DNA of 64,000 nucleotides from contig CAVQCA010000055.1 in assembly GCA_963710815.1 (NCBI GenBank), positions 7,997 to 71,996 on the forward strand, given 5' to 3'. The notes under the pieces were generated by a model. That model worked only from the letters and a program-made list of their open reading frames with translations, was not told where the DNA came from and ran no database searches. The DNA comes from CAVQCA01 sp963710815. GTDB lineage: Bacteria > Pseudomonadota > Gammaproteobacteria > UBA9214. Made by a program: the position numbers and the translations under genes. Numbering within the stretch: position 1 is the stretch's first letter; every line of letters starts with the position of its first letter. Of this stretch, positions 53,577 to 64,000 are shown in pieces.

Positions 53577-53606
53577 TCTGACGCCAGCATTGTACGTATA
53601 TATAAT
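53577..53606 (+). promoter_or_regulatory. Candidate acs promoter
   Basis: A perfect TATAAT (53601-53606) lies about 56 bp before the acs ATG; the best upstream element is the weak TCTGAC (53577-53582) at 18 bp. The 355-bp region between the divergent tusE and acs genes otherwise shows no gene. Confidence 0.42.
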
Positions 53607-53661
53607 GGCTGACCCCGGCGATTATCCTGCGCCGGAAGCCCATTCAACCGGAGAGAGTTGC

Positions 53662-55593
<1,932 letters not shown>

Positions 55594-55621
55594 TACATCG
55601 GGGTCCGGCCGGACGCGCGGG

Positions 55622-56581
55622 ATGATCACGACCAGCGCGTTCCGTCCGGCCTGGTGGCTGCCGGGCCCGCACCTGCAGACGATCTATCCAAGCCTGCTGC
55701 GACCCCGCCGCCATCCCGAGCTGAAACGGGAACGGCTCGAACTCCCGGACGGGGATTTCATCGACCTCGACTGGACACAGAACGATGGCCGGGGGCTGGT
55801 GCTGATCCTGCACGGGCTGGAGGGTTCGCTCGAATCCCACTACACCGGCGGCATCCTCGAGGCGCTGGTCGCCGCGGGATACCGGGCGGTGCTGATGTAC
55901 TTCCGCGGCTGCAGCGGGAAACCCAACCGACTCGCGCGCAGTTACCATTCCGGGGATACCGCGGACCTGCAAACCGTCCTCGCCCATCTCGCCGATTGCG
56001 GTGATCAGAAACCGCTCGCGGTCATCGGCTACTCGCTGGGCGGCAATGTCCTGCTGAAAGCGCTGGGTGAAGGCGCGGGCATGGACGCTGTCCGCACGGC
56101 CGTCGCCGTGTCCGTGCCGTTCGATCTCAATCGCGCCGCCTGGCGCCTCCTGCAGGGTTTTTCACGAATCTACCAGCGTTACCTGCTGGACAAGCTGCGC
56201 CATTCCTACCGGGCGAAGCTGCCAACGCACACCATGCCGGTCAGCCCGGAGCGCCTCGATGCGCTCGACACCTTCCGCGAATTCGACAACGAGGTCACGG
56301 CACCGCTGCACGGGTTCCGCGACGTGGACGATTATTACGGCCGTTCGAGTAGCCGCCAGTACCTGCAGGCGATCACCACGCCGACGCTTATTCTGCATGC
56401 AGCGGACGATCCCTTCGTCCCCGGGGATGCGATCCCCACGGACAGCGAACTCGGTCCCGGCGTCACCCTGGAACTGTCACGCCGCGGCGGCCACGTCGGC
56501 TTCGTGGAGGGCGGTCTACCCTTCCTGGGGCATTACTGGCTGGAGACGCGTATCTGTGCGCATATGCGCGAATACCTCTGA
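55622..56581 (+). CDS. yheT: Alpha/beta hydrolase, YheT-like
   Basis: 319 residues; start at 55622 (MITTSAFRPAWWLPGPHLQT), where family similarity begins. Nucleophile elbow GYSLGGNVLLKAL, oxyanion LILHGLEGSLESHYTGG, acid in HAADDPFVPGDA and His in RRGGHVGFVEG. Members are esterases of unknown natural substrate. Likely co-transcribed with acs. Confidence 0.9.
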   Translation: MITTSAFRPAWWLPGPHLQTIYPSLLRPRRHPELKRERLELPDGDFIDLDWTQNDGRGLVLILHGLEGSLESHYTGGILEALVAAGYRAVLMYFRGCSGKPNRLARSYHSGDTADLQTVLAHLADCGDQKPLAVIGYSLGGNVLLKALGEGAGMDAVRTAVAVSVPFDLNRAAWRLLQGFSRIYQRYLLDKLRHSYRAKLPTHTMPVSPERLDALDTFREFDNEVTAPLHGFRDVDDYYGRSSSRQYLQAITTPTLILHAADDPFVPGDAIPTDSELGPGVTLELSRRGGHVGFVEGGLPFLGHYWLETRICAHMREYL

Positions 56582-56696
56582 TCTGCGACTGGCGCCGCGG
56601 CAGGGGCCTGTCGGGCGCCTCCGGTCATGATTCGCCGCGGATACGTCCCGGAACGCCCGGCGTTACAGGTAGTGAACAAAAAATACACTGACACCC

Positions 56697-56848
56697 GAAT
56701 GACGCTTACTTAAGTCCAAATCGTGATAAATAGCCACGGAATCCACGGAAAACACAGAAATTATCTGTGAATATTCCGTGTTTTTCCGTGTGCTTCCGTG
56801 GCCATTTATTTTTTTATAATGACGATATCCCTTAAGTAAGCGCCATTC
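56697..56848. mobile_element. MITE-like element, family A, copy 2
   Basis: 152 bp with terminal inverted repeats GAATGACGCTTACTTAAG and CTTAAGTAAGCGCCATTC (one mismatch), and the same palindromic core as copy 1. It is bracketed by perfect 11-bp direct repeats CACTGACACCC at 56686-56696 and 56849-56859, a target duplication. This is the clearest insertion signature of the family in the window. The 283-bp gap has no gene. Confidence 0.88.
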
Positions 56849-56864
56849 CACTGACACCCATTAT

Positions 56865-59166
56865 TTATTCACATAAAGGAAGTCTGAAGCCAAACACTGC
56901 ACCGTCATGTCGCTGCCTGTCCGCCCATATTTTTCCTCCATGGGCCTCGATGATCGAGCGGCTGATGGATAATCCCATCCCCATCCCCGATGCCTTGCTG
57001 GTCTGGAACGAATTGAACATATTTTCAAACATGCCGGAATCGATACCCGGCCCATCGTCCGTCACGGTCACCTCGACAGAGTCACCCTCCAGCAGACGGG
57101 TTCTCAACACAACCTTCCCGCCGGTTGTTCGTGCACCTTGTATGGCCTCGACACTGTTCATTACCATGTTGACCAGCACCTGCTCGATCTGCACCTTGTT
57201 TGCCATCACCTTGCGACCCTGGCTTCCAAGCTGCTGCTCCAGCATCACCTTTGCAGTTTTCAGCTCCGAACCGAGAAGAAAGCCGAGATCCTCGATGACC
57301 CGGTCGAAATCCAGGGGTTGGATTGAGTCTTGTCCCTTGCCGACAAATTCACGGAGATGCCGGATAATGTCGCCGGCCCGATGCGCCTGCTCCGTGGCGC
57401 GCTCGAGTATGTCAAAAAGTCTTTGTGGCGGCTCCGGAAGAGTCCTGGCCAGCGTCATTGCAGCATCGCAGTAACTCGCCAGTGCAGCTAATGGCTGGTT
57501 TAGTTCGTGCGCCATACTTGAGGCAGCCTCCCCCATGGTGCTAAGCCTCATGACATGCGCGATTTCCTGCCGGTGACGCTGTCGTTCCTCCGCTGCCAGT
57601 TTTATATCGCTGATATCCCTGCCTTCGGGAATGATGAAGACCACCTCGCCCCGCTGATTCTTAACGGGATTGAGCGTGAATTCGATCGTCCTGATGGCAT
57701 TATCTGCACCAAGTACATCCTCTTCATACCCGACTGACTTTCCTTGCGATGCCATCATCACGGCGGCTTTCAGTCGATTCTGGACTTCGGTCGAATAGCG
57801 CCACCAGTGGGTGTCCCAGAACGGGTGTCCGATCACCTCCTCTTTCCCGAGTCCACCAAGGTCAAGCGCTGTTTGATTGGCATTAACCAAAGTACCATCC
57901 GGTTCGAGAAGACCAATGAACTGATAACTGGAATCGAAGATAGTACGGAATCGCCGTTCGCTGTTGGCAAGTGCAGTCTCGGCCTGTTTGCGCTCGGTCA
58001 CATCCCGCTGAATGATCAGAAAGGTCGTGAATTTGCCATGTTCATCGGGCACCGCGGTAGCCGAGCATTCCATCTGCAGAACACGGCCATCCTTGCATAC
58101 AAACTCGATGTCAGCCCGATTATAGCCCCGTTCCCTGAGTACGGGAAAATTACAATCACAGATATTCCGTGATTCTTCGCTAAAGAATTCCTTGATATTT
58201 CTACCGATGACCTCACCGGCATCATAGCCTGAGTGTTGGTAAACATAACGGTTCGCGCTGATAATCCTGCCCTGGGGATCGATGACGAAGATAAATTCGG
58301 CTGCAGAATCGAACAGTGTTTGCAGTCGGGCCTCGCTTTTCCTCAGGGTGGTTTCCGCCAGCTTGCGCCTGGTAATATCCATATAGATGCCGAGCAGGCC
58401 GATCACCCGGCCCTGTTCATCGCGGAGCGGGACCTTGTTTGTGAGAAGCTCGACCTTCTCGCCATTGACCCTGTCGCTGTGATTCCTCGATGTCCAGCAT
58501 CGCCTCACCGGACTCCATCACCGTGCGATCACATGCCCTGTAGAAATCCGCCTGTTCCCGTGTCCAGGCCAGGTCATAATCTGTTTTTCCTATGATTTCC
58601 TGCGAACCGCAACGACCCGTGTCCCGAACAAACCGTTCATTCACGCCAAGGTAGACCGAGTTCCTGTCCTTCCAGAATATTGAAGCGGGCACATTGGACA
58701 AGACGCTGTTGAACAGGTCGCGCTGGGCAGCCAGTTCCCGCTGCATGGCTTTTTGCGCGGTGATGTCCCGCGCGACGGCATATTCGTAGCCATCTTCGAC
58801 ATCCGGCACACTGGTCCAGTCAAGCCACCTGTATGAACCATCCTTGCAGCGATAGCGATTCTCGAAATGCCTTACCGATATCCCCTCTGCCAGTTCCTGC
58901 ATCGCCGCCAGGGTTGCATCCCTGTCGTCCGGATGAACAAATTCGATAAACGGTGTCTCGAGCAGGTCCTGCTCGGAATATCCCAGGATGTTTTGAAAGG
59001 CTTTATTGACTATCCGGAAATAGCCGTCAAAACCCGCCACACAAAGCATATCCAGGGAAAGGTTGAACAGTTTCTCGATAGCCTTTCCCTGACTGCGCCC
59101 TGCTTCGGCAGCGTGCAGCTCCCGGTCGTCCTGTCCCACTTCCTCGCCCACCGGTTTTCCGGCCAT
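56865..59166 (-). pseudogene. Multi-PAS sensor histidine kinase, single-base frameshift
   Basis: Starts at 59166 with a strong GGAGGT site. The first frame carries two PAS domains (FDGYFRIVNKAFQNILGYSE and VPASIFWKDRNSVYLGVNER). It loses similarity near LDIEESQ at about 58480, and the family continues in the next frame (VNGEKVELLTNKVPLRDEQG) with two or three more PAS/PAC regions, an H-box MAHELNQPLAALASY, and ATPase motifs VTDDGPGID and GMGMGLSISRSII. Removal of one base restores about 766 residues. No transmembrane segment is evident, and no response regulator is adjacent. The cause of the frameshift is undetermined. Confidence 0.85.
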
Positions 59167-59419
59167 CTTGGACCTCCAGGTCAGGCACTTCCACTTAACC
59201 TATACCGTAGTTATAAATAGTCAGACTGGCAAACGTACACACCCGGTGAATATACTCAAGAGCATGACCATGCCGGTCAAGCGAATTATCTGTAGAATAT
59301 CAGCATATTGACCCCGGCGCGGATACAGGCACTTATACTGCGCCAGTCAGTAACGGTCCGGGATGATCAAACACCACGACCATAAGCGATGGATGCTGAA
59401 CCCCTTGATTTGATTCGAC

Positions 59420-59905
59420 ATGATAGATATTGAAACAGACCTGAAACCCTTCCCGCTGGTATCCCTGACGGCCGGTCAATACCTCATGACCCAGGGAGAA
59501 ATGATGGACAGTATCTACTTCCTGCTCGAAGGCGCCGTCAGGGTCACCAAGGACGGCTACGATGTCGCCGTCATAACGGACAAGGGCGCCGTGTTCGGTG
59601 AAATGTCCATTCTGCTCGATTACCAGCATACGGCCTCGGTGCAATGCCTGGAGGATTCGCGGTTCTATCATATCGAACACCCCAAAAAATACCTCGAGGA
59701 ACATCCCCGGCTGATCTGGCATATCGCACAGATACTGGGCATGCGGTTGTTCAACCTGAACCAGTATCTCGTCGATGTGAAACGCCAGTACGAGGGTCAC
59801 GATCACCTGCAAATGGTGGATGAAGTGCTGGAAACCCTGCTCAATCAGCAGAAGACGAGAATCCTGCGCCGGGGTGACAGCAAGCGCGATACCGGGGACT
59901 ATTAA
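59420..59905 (+). CDS. Cyclic-nucleotide-binding-domain protein without effector domain
   Basis: 161 residues dominated by a cNMP-binding fold (residues about 12-125): MTQGEMMDSIYFLLEGAVRV and KGAVFGEMSILLDYQHTASV. In the phosphate-binding cassette, His stands where the canonical Arg contacts cyclic phosphate (QHTASV in place of RTA), so nucleotide binding may be lost or altered. There is no helix-turn-helix. It is convergent with the phosphoesterase gene, 8 bp apart. Confidence 0.85.
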   Translation: MIDIETDLKPFPLVSLTAGQYLMTQGEMMDSIYFLLEGAVRVTKDGYDVAVITDKGAVFGEMSILLDYQHTASVQCLEDSRFYHIEHPKKYLEEHPRLIWHIAQILGMRLFNLNQYLVDVKRQYEGHDHLQMVDEVLETLLNQQKTRILRRGDSKRDTGDY

Positions 59906-59913
59906 CGGGGAGT

Positions 59914-60633
59914 TCAGGCCAGTTGGCGGGAATCCTCGCCGGCGAGTGAACGCCATTCGGCATTCATCGCATCGAGATCGAGCACGATATGTGGCGGGGT
60001 ATCGCCCATATAAGCACCGGCGTTGAACACCCAGGTTTTGCCGATCCGGTCGACCCATGATCCGCCGGGCTTGTACGGACTCTGGTGGATATGTCCGGCA
60101 AAAACAAGGTCAGGCTGGTACTGCTCGATCCATTTGTTCAGTTCCGTGTCGCCGATGAATCGTTTGCCGGTCCAGCTGGTCGGTGAATTGTCCGGCGGCG
60201 CATGGTAAATCCAGATCCACTTGTCGAAAGCCAGCTGACTGGCCCGCTCGAACTGTGCGGAGACTTCCCCCCGCGTCACCTCGCCGTCCCACCATGGGAA
60301 GATGGTAACGAGCGTGTCCTGGAAGAAAACATTGTCGCCGTCGACATGCACCTGTCCGGCACGGACTTCCTGCAACCAGGGCGCGACATACTCGTCCGCC
60401 TCGTTCTTTTCGTTGCCGTCATGATTGCCGGAGCACACCAGTAATCGGGTCGCGGCGCTGATTCTCTTAAGGTACTTCTTCATAACGACGATCTGTACGC
60501 TGAGATCCATGCTGGAGGAAATATCCAGCAGGTCGCCGGCGATGATCAAGGCGTCATAACCGCCGGCCTGACTGGCCAGCCAGTCGAACTGCTTGAGGCG
60601 GTAATGGAGATCGGAGGCGACGAGGATTTTCAT
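59914..60633 (-). CDS. Metallophosphoesterase (calcineurin-like)
   Basis: 239 residues; start at 60633 (MKILVASDLHYRL), where similarity begins. Metal-binding blocks are intact: SDLHYR, AGDLLD, SGNHDGNE, and the His pairs YHAPPD and AGHIHQSP. It could be a nucleotidase, phosphodiesterase or protein phosphatase. The convergent CNBD protein makes a cyclic-nucleotide link tempting, but this is inference. The next feature upstream is a 64-bp palindrome beginning 2 bp before the start codon. Confidence 0.9.
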   Translation of the reverse strand: MKILVASDLHYRLKQFDWLASQAGGYDALIIAGDLLDISSSMDLSVQIVVMKKYLKRISAATRLLVCSGNHDGNEKNEADEYVAPWLQEVRAGQVHVDGDNVFFQDTLVTIFPWWDGEVTRGEVSAQFERASQLAFDKWIWIYHAPPDNSPTSWTGKRFIGDTELNKWIEQYQPDLVFAGHIHQSPYKPGGSWVDRIGKTWVFNAGAYMGDTPPHIVLDLDAMNAEWRSLAGEDSRQLA

Positions 60634-60635
60634 AA

Positions 60636-60699
60636 GTAATGGTGTCAGAGCACATTTTCTGATTATATAAGGGGAAAATGTGCTCTGACACCATTTAAC
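60636..60699. repeat. 64-bp palindrome C, copy 1
   Basis: AATGGTGTCAGAGCACATTTTC-type arms (60638-60659 and 60674-60695) pair perfectly over 22 bp around a 14-base loop. Identical in all 64 bases, and in the same orientation, to 62749-62812. It lies just before the phosphoesterase start codon and 2 bp after the end of the propeller/glycosyltransferase gene. Confidence 0.95.
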
Positions 60700-60701
60700 A
60701 T

Positions 60702-62690
60702 TTACGTATTGACTCCGGATGCCTCCGCACAAGCACGAAGCATCGACAGATCCGTCTCCGAATAGGTCCTTCTTAGCTGGACCTGGTTCTGGCCGCATAA
60801 TACATTGAAATCGTACAGGCATTTGAGCTGCGAGCCGGGTATCCGCATAAAGACGCATGGTTTACCCTCGACTTGCGCGATCTTGAAGCGCGCCCGGAGC
60901 GCATTCACGCTTAACCAGATGTCGTCCGCACAGGGACATAATTGCGTGAATGCCCTGCCCTGCTGACGCAGATATTTCAGGAAACCGGGAGGATAAATCA
61001 CGCCTGATACGCCCGTGATAAAGTTGCAGTGACTCGGCTGCACGTCCTTGCAAGGCAACCATTCGTTATACGGCATCAACAGTCCATCCCTGATGCCTAT
61101 TCGATGCACCCGAAAGCAGTGGATCGCCGAAGAATCCGATTCATACGATCTGATCAGCTGCATGAGCCAGGGTCGAAAATAGATCATATCGTCGTCCGCT
61201 GTGACGAGCGGCGCCACCGGGTCGTGCTCACTATCGATGTACGGATAGTATTTGGTATGCGGACCGAGATCTTCCGTGAGACGTATTTCCAGGCCTCTGG
61301 ACATGAGGCGCTTGAGCGTTGCAGGCGGGTTTGAACAGGATTCTTCATCTGAAAGCCAGAGTATCATCCGGCACGGTTTCCTGCCGCCCATTGCTATGGA
61401 CTCGATAGTATAGAAGACCCGCTTTAACCGATGAGAATGAGTGGTCAGCGATAACACGGGTCCGGAAGGGTCGAGCGCGGATTCCCTCGACCATCTGTTT
61501 CTCAAATAGATGTGGCTCATTTTCAAACCCGTGCGTACACGCCGCTTGTTTTCTCGCCACTTACACTGCAGATCCGAAAGCATATGCAAGGCGCGTGATC
61601 TGACGGTCCACTGACGGTCCAGCATTCCACCTTTCTGGCGTTCAAGCGACCGGTCTCTTTGACGGCGGAACTCAGCCATTTCCGCGTCGTTGACATTATC
61701 CTGCCTGGACAGGAGTTCACCCAGATCATAAAACCCGAGAGCACTCAGCCTGTGCGTAGTAATCAGCAGACGTCCGGAATTATCGATATCAATGCCTTTT
61801 ACGCCTCCCTCTCTGGAATCGTACCGTCCGTCGTAAAAGGTTTCGTCATCCAGCAGCCGAATCGATCTGGCCGGATACTGCACCCCCTGCCAACCGCCAT
61901 TCCTGCTATTGAAGACATGCACATATTGACTGGCGGCGTCAGCGACTATCACTCTGTCATTGCCGTCAAATCTCACCCCGTGCGGACAAATCATGCCTTT
62001 CAGAACGGCCGCGGGAAGTGTCTTTCTGTTCAGGTCATGAGTGTTTCTATGAATGAGTATCTCACCATCAACGTGATTGCTAATCGCAATCCAGGCATGG
62101 TCGTGACTGATGCTAATTCCATCAGGAATCCTGAGCGCGGCCTGGATGAGGATTCCCTGATGGCTTATTCTGGCGGGATTTCCGGGGCTGATGATGTGTG
62201 ATGAGATGAAATTCCAATGATTGTTACAAACCAGCACACGGTACCGGTTATCGCCCAGTTCATGACAATCGACGGATCCCGGGGTTTTGACCCTTGCCAG
62301 CAACATCCCTCTTCCATTGATGCGCCTTTGCGGCCTGAGATTGAGCTCTCGAGGGCAATTTCCGGGAGGTGGGATATCAAAGAGGCAAACATCCGCCGCC
62401 CTGTTACAGACAATAAGGTGGTCATTGCCGAGAAAAGCCACGCCATGGGGATTACGTAAACTTGCAGATGTGAGTATTGAATAATCCGATATCTCAATCC
62501 CTGGTGGTACGGCACCACGATCGACGTTGTCGATCTGGATTGAGAATAAGAAGATTCTGTTGCATATAAAGTCAACAATGGCCAGACGACGATTGTCAGG
62601 CGACAGTCTGATGTCCTCCGTTCGAGTGATTTTGGAAATGACGCTGCGAACCTCGGGGGGGGCGTCGTAATTGATCAGGCTGTCTGTCAC
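60702..62690 (-). CDS. Beta-propeller (NHL/YncE-like) and glycosyltransferase fusion protein
   Basis: 662 residues. Residues about 20-330 contain repeated beta-propeller blades (RNPHGVAFLGNDHLIVCNRA, RIPDGISISHDHAWIAISNH, CPHGVRFDGNDRVIVADAA, GIDIDNSGRLLITTHR). Residues about 430-660 form a GT-A-type glycosyltransferase: SLTTHSHRLKRVFYTIESIA, LVTADDDMIYFRPW (Asp499-501 as DxD) and CPCADDIWLSVNALR. I know of no named family with this arrangement. There is no signal peptide. Its base composition is visibly less GC-rich (about 50%) than neighbouring genes, and identical palindromes flank it, suggesting an acquired cassette. Confidence 0.8.
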   Translation of the reverse strand: MTDSLINYDAPPEVRSVISKITRTEDIRLSPDNRRLAIVDFICNRIFLFSIQIDNVDRGAVPPGIEISDYSILTSASLRNPHGVAFLGNDHLIVCNRAADVCLFDIPPPGNCPRELNLRPQRRINGRGMLLARVKTPGSVDCHELGDNRYRVLVCNNHWNFISSHIISPGNPARISHQGILIQAALRIPDGISISHDHAWIAISNHVDGEILIHRNTHDLNRKTLPAAVLKGMICPHGVRFDGNDRVIVADAASQYVHVFNSRNGGWQGVQYPARSIRLLDDETFYDGRYDSREGGVKGIDIDNSGRLLITTHRLSALGFYDLGELLSRQDNVNDAEMAEFRRQRDRSLERQKGGMLDRQWTVRSRALHMLSDLQCKWRENKRRVRTGLKMSHIYLRNRWSRESALDPSGPVLSLTTHSHRLKRVFYTIESIAMGGRKPCRMILWLSDEESCSNPPATLKRLMSRGLEIRLTEDLGPHTKYYPYIDSEHDPVAPLVTADDDMIYFRPWLMQLIRSYESDSSAIHCFRVHRIGIRDGLLMPYNEWLPCKDVQPSHCNFITGVSGVIYPPGFLKYLRQQGRAFTQLCPCADDIWLSVNALRARFKIAQVEGKPCVFMRIPGSQLKCLYDFNVLCGQNQVQLRRTYSETDLSMLRACAEASGVNT

Positions 62691-62748
62691 TTCATATTTC
62701 TCCCAATATTATTCATTTGAATTTTTCGTGATGACCATCTGCATGCGA

Positions 62749-62812
62749 GTAATGGTGTCAGAGCACATTTTCTGATTATATAAGGGGAAAATGTGCTCTG
62801 ACACCATTTAAC
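62749..62812. repeat. 64-bp palindrome C, copy 2
   Basis: Identical base for base to copy 1 at 60636-60699 and in direct orientation, 2.1 kb away. It lies 58 bp upstream of the propeller/glycosyltransferase gene and 26 bp from the end of yajD. Confidence 0.95.
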
Positions 62813-62838
62813 CCATGCTGCGCTCCAGGCCTACAAGG

Positions 62839-63219
62839 TCAGGACTTGGGTTTCAACAAATCCTTGAGATTGGCGAACGGACTGTGCGTGGCGGCCGGTT
62901 CGGATTTGCCGCCCGCGGCGCCGCCGGATACCGGTTCATCCAGGTAGCGGGCGTGTTCGTTGTCGTGGCAGTAGAGGCACAGCAACTCCCAGTTGCTGCC
63001 GTCGGGGGGGTTGTTGTCGTGGTTGTGATCGCGGTGATGCACCGTGAGTTCGTGCAGGTTCGCGCGGGTGAATTCGCGGCTGCAGCGCCCGCAGATCCAG
63101 GGGTAGAGCTTGAGCGCCTGTTCGCGGTAGCCCTGCTCGCGCTGATCGCGTTCGCGCCGCGCGGCGGCGACGATCTGGTCCAGCTTGTCGTTATCGGGTG
63201 AGGGTTTCTTTGAAGGCAT
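62839..63219 (-). CDS. yajD: HNH nuclease family protein YajD
   Basis: 126 residues. Zinc Cys pair CGRC in PWICGRCSREF, the HNH core VHHRDHNHDNNPPDGSNW, and the second Cys pair LCLYCHDNEH. YajD is a conserved small HNH protein of gammaproteobacteria; its biological role is not settled. The start MPSKKPSPD at 63219 is supported by a GGGAGGACCCC leader with GGAGG. It lies 84 bp downstream of tldD on the same strand. Confidence 0.93.
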   Translation of the reverse strand: MPSKKPSPDNDKLDQIVAAARRERDQREQGYREQALKLYPWICGRCSREFTRANLHELTVHHRDHNHDNNPPDGSNWELLCLYCHDNEHARYLDEPVSGGAAGGKSEPAATHSPFANLKDLLKPKS

Positions 63220-63303
63220 GGGGTCCTCCCTGTCCGGTTACGTCCTTCGTGCTCGTCCAACCTGCATCGTAATCGAAACAGCTTCGGGACGGTTAAACCT
63301 GAC

Positions 63304-64000
63304 TTACCCGCCGCCCGTGCCGCCCACCGTCAGTTCGTCGATCAGCAGGGTCGGCTGGCCGACGCCGACCGGCACGCTCTGCCCTTCCTTGCCGCAGGTG
63401 CCGACGCCGCTGTCGAGCTGCAGGTCGCGGCCGACCATGGAGACGCGTTTCAGCACGTCCGGTCCGTTGCCGATCAGCGTGGCGCCCTTGACCGGACGGG
63501 TCACCTTGCCGTTCTCGATCAGGTAGGCCTCGCTCGCGGTGAACACGAACTTGCCCGAGGTGATGTCGACCTGCCCGCCGCCGAAGTTCACGGCATACAG
63601 GCCCTTGCTTGACCGAGCCGATGATCTCCTGCGGATCGGACTCGCCGGCGAGCATGTAGGTGTTGGTCATGCGCGGCATGGCAGGTGCGCATAGGATTCG
63701 CGGCGCCCATTGCCGGTGGGCTGCACGCCCATCAGGCCGGCGTTCAGCCGGTCCTGCAGATAGCCCTTGAGGATGCCGTTCTCGATCAGCACCGTGTGCT
63801 GTGTCTGCGTGCCCTCGTCGTCGATGTTGAGCGAACCGCGCCGCGCCGGCAGCGTGCCGTCGTCGACCACCGTGCACAGCGGCGAGGCGACCGCTCGCCG
63901 ACGCGGCCGGAGAAGGCCGAGGTGCCCTTGCGGTTGAAATCGCCCTCCAGACCGTGGCCGATCGCCTCGTGCAGCAGGATGCCGGGCCAGCCCGGTCCGA
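63304..64000 (-). pseudogene. tldD: TldD metalloprotease, C-terminal part with three frameshifts, cut by the window end
   Basis: TldD with TldE forms a metalloprotease that trims microcin B17 leader and acts on CcdA. Only the C-terminal part is in the window. The metal site HEAIGHGLEGD is at the edge. Family sequence switches frame three times: after SGRVGER (about 63893, one base missing), after ESYAHLP (about 63681, one base missing) and after GSVKQG (about 63606, one base extra). In between, similarity is near perfect (RGSLNIDDEGTQTQHTVLIE, MTNTYMLAGESDPQEIIGSV, VTRPVKGATLIGNGPDVLKR, GVGTCGKEGQSVPVGVGQP). This pattern favours sequencing errors. Confidence 0.86.

Noticed and set aside
60636..62812. 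Palindromes C as CRISPR repeats
   Set aside because: Only two copies, 2.1 kb apart, with a full gene between them and no spacers or cas genes.
62839..63219. YajD HNH protein as a defence or homing nuclease
   Set aside because: It is a conserved housekeeping family of gammaproteobacteria with no mobile-element context here.

Overview
The window reads as one stretch of a high-GC (low-to-mid 60s % by eye) gammaproteobacterial chromosome, with both end genes cut off. The gene set points to Gammaproteobacteria: a tesA/ybbA/ybbP cluster arranged as in E. coli, EfpL (YeiP), Uup, TcdA, SixA, YajD, TldD, YheT, TusE and ExbB/ExbD. Two DsrC/TusE-family proteins, an OsmC-like protein and a CtaG-PCuAC-SCO copper operon would fit a sulfur-oxidising or other respiratory lineage such as Chromatiales or Acidiferrobacterales. 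That placement is inference. I see no rRNA, tRNA, CRISPR array, prophage or intact insertion sequence.

Layout. 1-1.8 kb: end of a cardiolipin synthase and a membrane-anchored TPR/retropepsin-like protein. 2-4 kb: copper delivery operon for cytochrome oxidase (ctaG, PCuAC, sco). 4.2-10.1 kb: an overlapping operon of an ATP/ADP-translocase-like transporter with HEAT repeats, a cyclic-nucleotide-binding protein and an unknown periplasmic protein, downstream of an MscS channel. 10.3-18.8 kb: housekeeping genes (DUF2905, GGCT, tatD, tcdA, yjbQ, DsrC-like/OsmC pair, cold-shock protein, slyD, efpL, uup). 18.8-26 kb: an M1 peptidase and an adaptor/ATPase/two-permease ABC system. 26-29 kb: an FHA, Ser/Thr kinase and PP2C phosphatase module. 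29-37 kb: ChaN-PDZ lipoprotein, tesA/ybbAP, CBS protein, ABC exporter. 37-44.4 kb: exbBD, pgm, an OYE reductase, methionine salvage mtnBDC, a RutE-like reductase. 44.7-51.3 kb: two uncharacterised proteins, YihY, SixA, DEAD helicase, CoA-binding protein. 51.4-56.6 kb: a second kinase/PP2C pair, tusE, acs, yheT. 56.8-64 kb: a PAS histidine kinase, a CNBD protein, a phosphoesterase, a beta-propeller/glycosyltransferase fusion between identical palindromes, yajD and tldD.

The most informative non-coding signals are repeats. A MITE-like family of about 145 bp has three copies with terminal inverted repeats and 10-11 bp target duplications, and one copy sits inside a second palindromic family. A 64-bp palindrome occurs twice as identical direct copies that bracket the propeller/glycosyltransferase gene. 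A 168-bp hairpin lies just upstream of an uncharacterised gene.

Four genes carry clean single-base frameshifts while both sides keep good family similarity: the ABC adaptor, the PP2C phosphatase, the PAS kinase, and tldD (three times within about 300 bp). This pattern suggests sequencing or assembly indels at least as much as gene decay, and it matters for anyone reusing these translations.
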